From NCBI GenBank assembly GCA_023388315.1, contig JAEWGM010000025.1, positions 1 to 15,449 on the forward strand: 15,449 nt of DNA. The letters run 5' to 3'. A program made the position numbers and the translations under genes. Below the pieces are notes generated by a model, which was not told the DNA's origin, did no database searches, and was given only the letters and a program-made list of their open reading frames with translations. Shown here in pieces: positions 13,374-15,449 of this stretch (positions are counted from its first letter, which is position 1; each line of letters opens with the position of its first letter). The DNA is from Bacteroidota bacterium. GTDB lineage: Bacteria > Bacteroidota > Bacteroidia > Bacteroidales > Dysgonomonadaceae.

Positions 13374-13394
13374 AATTGCTAATTGTTAATTGAG
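13374..13394. repeat. Heptamer triplet overlapping the adaptor stop codon
   Basis: Three exactly phased heptamers, AATTGCT, AATTGTT and AATTGAG, cover the stop codon of the adaptor gene (13386-13388) and its last two codons. This shows that the repeat tracts can reach into coding sequence. Confidence 0.7.
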
Positions 13395-14642
13395 TATCAA
13401 CTTATCGTTATCCCCAAAATTTTCGTATCCCGAGGTAATCACCTGTTCTCCGGGGTTAAGCCCTTCCAGCACTTCGTAATACTGCGGATTTTGCTTGCCG
13501 ATGCGGATGTTGCGTTTGGTGGCGAAATTGCCCGATTTATCCAACACATACACCCATTGTCCGCCTGTGCTTTGGAAAAATCCGCCACGCGGCAGCATCA
13601 CGGCGTCTTGCGGTTGCCCCAGTTCAAGGTTGATGTAATAGGTTTGCCCGGTGCGGATGTTTTCGGGTTTTTCGTCCTCGAAAACCAAATCGATACGGAA
13701 TTGCCCTTGCCGCACTTCGGGATATACCTTCCTGATATTGAGCGTGTAAAGTTTATCTTGACGGTCTAACGTGCCGGAAAGGCCGTGTCGCACGCGATCG
13801 ATATAATGCTCGTCAATCATTGCTTGCACTTTGTAGTTGGTGAGCACGTTAATTTGCCCGATGCGCGTGTCTTGTCCGATGCTTTGCCCGATTTCGGCGT
13901 CCAACATTCCCAATTGGCCGTCCACGGGTGCTTTCACATTGAGATTGTCTAACCGTTCGTACACCAATTGCAGCGTTTGGCGCATTTTTGCAAGATCGGC
14001 CGAGAGCAAGTTCATTTCCGACACCATAATCATGGAATCGTTTTTGGCTTTTTGCTCGTTAATGCGCTGTTCTTGATTGGCATAATCGAAATCTTCTTTG
14101 GCTTGCACATAGGTTTCCGCGGGCACCAGTTTATCGTTGTACAAGGCTTGCTGTTGATCGAAGTTTCGTTTTTTCTTCTGAATATCAAAGGTGGAAGTCA
14201 GGAGCCGGCGACGTGTTTCAATCATCTGATTTTCAAAGTTGATGCGCGTTTGGCGAAGCATATTTTCTTTCTGCGCCAAGTTTGATTCGCTGGCCATAAT
14301 TTCCTGATAAAGCGTGCGGTTTTCAAGTTTCAGGATGATGTCGCCCGCTTTCACCATAGCGCCTTCTTCAATAAGGCGCTCTTTTACGCGGCCACCTTCT
14401 TCGGCATCGAGGTAAATGGTGGCAATGGGCTCCACTTGTCCCGTCACGCGGATGTAATCGTTGAACTGCCCTTGCGAAACGGCGCTCACCGTAATTTTAT
14501 CGCGGTCCACTTTGAGCGATCGAGTGCCCGCGCCCGAAATAATTTTAAACAAAAGAAACGCGAACGCCAATCCCCCGGCTATCCAAAGGATGTGCTTTTT
14601 TTGAAAGCCTTTCTTTTTTTCTATTTTTCTGTCCATGCTCAT
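13386..14642 (-). CDS. HlyD/MacA-type periplasmic adaptor (membrane fusion) protein
   Basis: A 418-residue adaptor that should bridge the inner-membrane permeases and the TolC-type channel. A basic N-terminus is followed by one membrane anchor (about 18-36). The first half-lipoyl/barrel strands lie near 65-108 (VTGQVEPIATIYLDAEEGG...GDIILKLE), a long charged coiled coil at about 110-233, and the second lipoyl half at 234-256 (LNVKAPVDGQLG...EIGQSI). The beta-barrel and membrane-proximal domains extend to the end (LPRGGFFQSTGGQWVYVL; GLNPGEQVITSGYENF). The coiled coil is long, as in adaptors that dock to TolC. The start is the ATG ending at 14642; a second ATG two codons in is equally possible. 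The gene lies 36 bp after the TolC-type gene, in the same direction, and is very probably co-transcribed with it. Confidence 0.95.
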   Translation of the reverse strand: MSMDRKIEKKKGFQKKHILWIAGGLAFAFLLFKIISGAGTRSLKVDRDKITVSAVSQGQFNDYIRVTGQVEPIATIYLDAEEGGRVKERLIEEGAMVKAGDIILKLENRTLYQEIMASESNLAQKENMLRQTRINFENQMIETRRRLLTSTFDIQKKKRNFDQQQALYNDKLVPAETYVQAKEDFDYANQEQRINEQKAKNDSMIMVSEMNLLSADLAKMRQTLQLVYERLDNLNVKAPVDGQLGMLDAEIGQSIGQDTRIGQINVLTNYKVQAMIDEHYIDRVRHGLSGTLDRQDKLYTLNIRKVYPEVRQGQFRIDLVFEDEKPENIRTGQTYYINLELGQPQDAVMLPRGGFFQSTGGQWVYVLDKSGNFATKRNIRIGKQNPQYYEVLEGLNPGEQVITSGYENFGDNDKLILN

Positions 14643-14678
14643 ATGTCGATTTCTGTTTTTTATGTTGATAATCTGTGG

Positions 14679-15449
14679 TTAATAAATTTTTTCGCCCATA
14701 TAAAATCGGATGGTTTGCTCCTTCACTTTCAATTGCAAAAGGGTGCGCATCCAATCGGCTTCGGCTTGTGCCAGCTGATTTTTGGCAGTGTAAAATTCAA
14801 TGACGTTTATCAGCCCTTGTTCCAGTTTTTTCTCCGAAATAACAAACGCTTCCTGCAAGGCTTCTTTTTTTGCCAAAAGCAGGTTTCGTTCGTTTTGCAA
14901 CGATTTCAGTTGCTGAATATCCTCGCTGATAAGCTGATACAGTTTTTGTTGTTCTTCTTGTTGTCGGTTCTGCGCCATCACACGCTCCAAACGAGCTCGT
15001 TTTACGCGCGACATTCCGTTCCACCTGTTGAAAATGGGGATTTGCAAACTCAGATAAACGGATTGCGCCATGTTTTGCGACCATTGGTCGCGAAACGGAA
15101 TGGTGCGTAACGCGCTATTATCGGGATGATTGGGGTCGATGTGTTCTTTTCGTGAATCCGCATAATTGGTATAAACGCTCGCACCCAACGAAAGGCGAGG
15201 CGAAAGTTCGCCACGGGCAATGTTGAACTGCTTTTGCGCCGCTTCCACATCTAAGTTGGCATGTTGCACGCCCGGCATATGCCCTAACGCCGCGGCGTAA
15301 ACCAAATCGGGAGCGAACAACACGTCGGTAGCAGCGGGAATTTCTTCGGTTTGGACGGATAAGTCTTCATCGACAGGAAAATTCATCAGGTTTTTTAGCG
15401 CGAGCAACGCCATATCGTGCTGGTTTTCTGCCAACACTAAATTGTGCAG
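14679..15449 (-). CDS. TolC-family outer-membrane efflux protein, C-terminal part
   Basis: The C-terminal 256 residues of an outer-membrane factor; the frame is open to the right edge of the window, so the start lies beyond 15449. Visible features are the mid-protein boundary LALKNLMNFPVDEDLSVQ, the second repeat's 'LSPRLSLGASVYTNYADS' strand region, 'YLSLQIPIFNRWNGMSRVKRARL' (typical of the TolC/OprM beta-strand-to-helix transition), then two long heptad-rich helices ending IRFYMGEKIY. TolC-type proteins form the trimeric channel through the outer membrane. It is the promoter-proximal gene visible in the cluster, and the adaptor gene follows within 36 bp. A GTG at 15435-15437 lies in frame but is internal, because leucine- and asparagine-coding codons continue upstream of it. 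Confidence 0.93.
   Translation of the reverse strand: MHNLVLAENQHDMALLALKNLMNFPVDEDLSVQTEEIPAATDVLFAPDLVYAAALGHMPGVQHANLDVEAAQKQFNIARGELSPRLSLGASVYTNYADSRKEHIDPNHPDNSALRTIPFRDQWSQNMAQSVYLSLQIPIFNRWNGMSRVKRARLERVMAQNRQQEEQQKLYQLISEDIQQLKSLQNERNLLLAKKEALQEAFVISEKKLEQGLINVIEFYTAKNQLAQAEADWMRTLLQLKVKEQTIRFYMGEKIY

Noticed and set aside
14436..15110. Plus-strand open frame of 224 codons across the adaptor/TolC boundary
   Set aside because: It is antisense to two confidently identified genes, and its product (many F, L, Q, H) resembles no family.
15435..15437. GTG as the start of the TolC-type gene
   Set aside because: The frame continues open to the window edge, and only half of a typical TolC-family length is visible, so the real start is outside.

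Overview
The window looks like chromosomal DNA of a Bacteroidota bacterium, probably Bacteroidales. The reasons are the roughly 780-residue double-FtsX permeases ending in the ALRYE/SLRYE style, a DUF2807 (GIN-type) secreted protein, A-rich leaders without clear Shine-Dalgarno sites, and short-repeat-rich spacers. This assignment is from family knowledge; no rRNA or marker gene is present. No transposase, CRISPR array, tRNA or rRNA was seen.

Layout. Positions 1-167 hold the 3' end of a plus-strand gene (54 visible codons), followed by a strong hairpin terminator at 195-225 and a hairpin-rich intergenic tract to about 385. Everything from 455 to the right edge is on the minus strand and reads as one MacAB-TolC-like export cluster. 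In transcription order it is: the C-terminal part of a TolC-type outer-membrane protein (cut by the window edge), an HlyD/MacA-type adaptor, a tiny remnant of an FtsX permease tail, a DUF2807 secreted protein, a canonical ABC ATPase, four consecutive paralogous 8-TM FtsX/MacB-type permeases (794, 801, 783 and 770 aa), and a second ABC ATPase with altered signature and D-loop residues.

How the parts should work together (inference from the family): the ATPases bind the cytoplasmic coupling helices of the permeases, which drive mechanotransmission through the periplasmic domains to the adaptor and the TolC channel, giving export of an unknown substrate such as a peptide, lipoprotein, toxin or antimicrobial. 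Four full permeases with two ATPases is more than one transporter needs, so the array probably holds several related or hetero-oligomeric transporters made by repeated duplication. The permease remnant upstream of the DUF2807 gene suggests the array was once larger.

The most unusual non-coding feature is in the gaps. From the adaptor gene's stop codon to the start of the last ATPase gene, every gap between the minus-strand genes is filled with short tandem repeats. Most are phased exactly at 7 bp and belong to several unrelated heptamer families (GCGTTGA, GCATTGA, GGGATTT, TTTAGAC, GCTAACA, AACTACT, AACTTCT, GTAATTT). In five spacers the families recur in the same order. Some tracts run into the stop codons of the flanking genes. 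Only the short gap between the TolC-type and adaptor genes lacks them.
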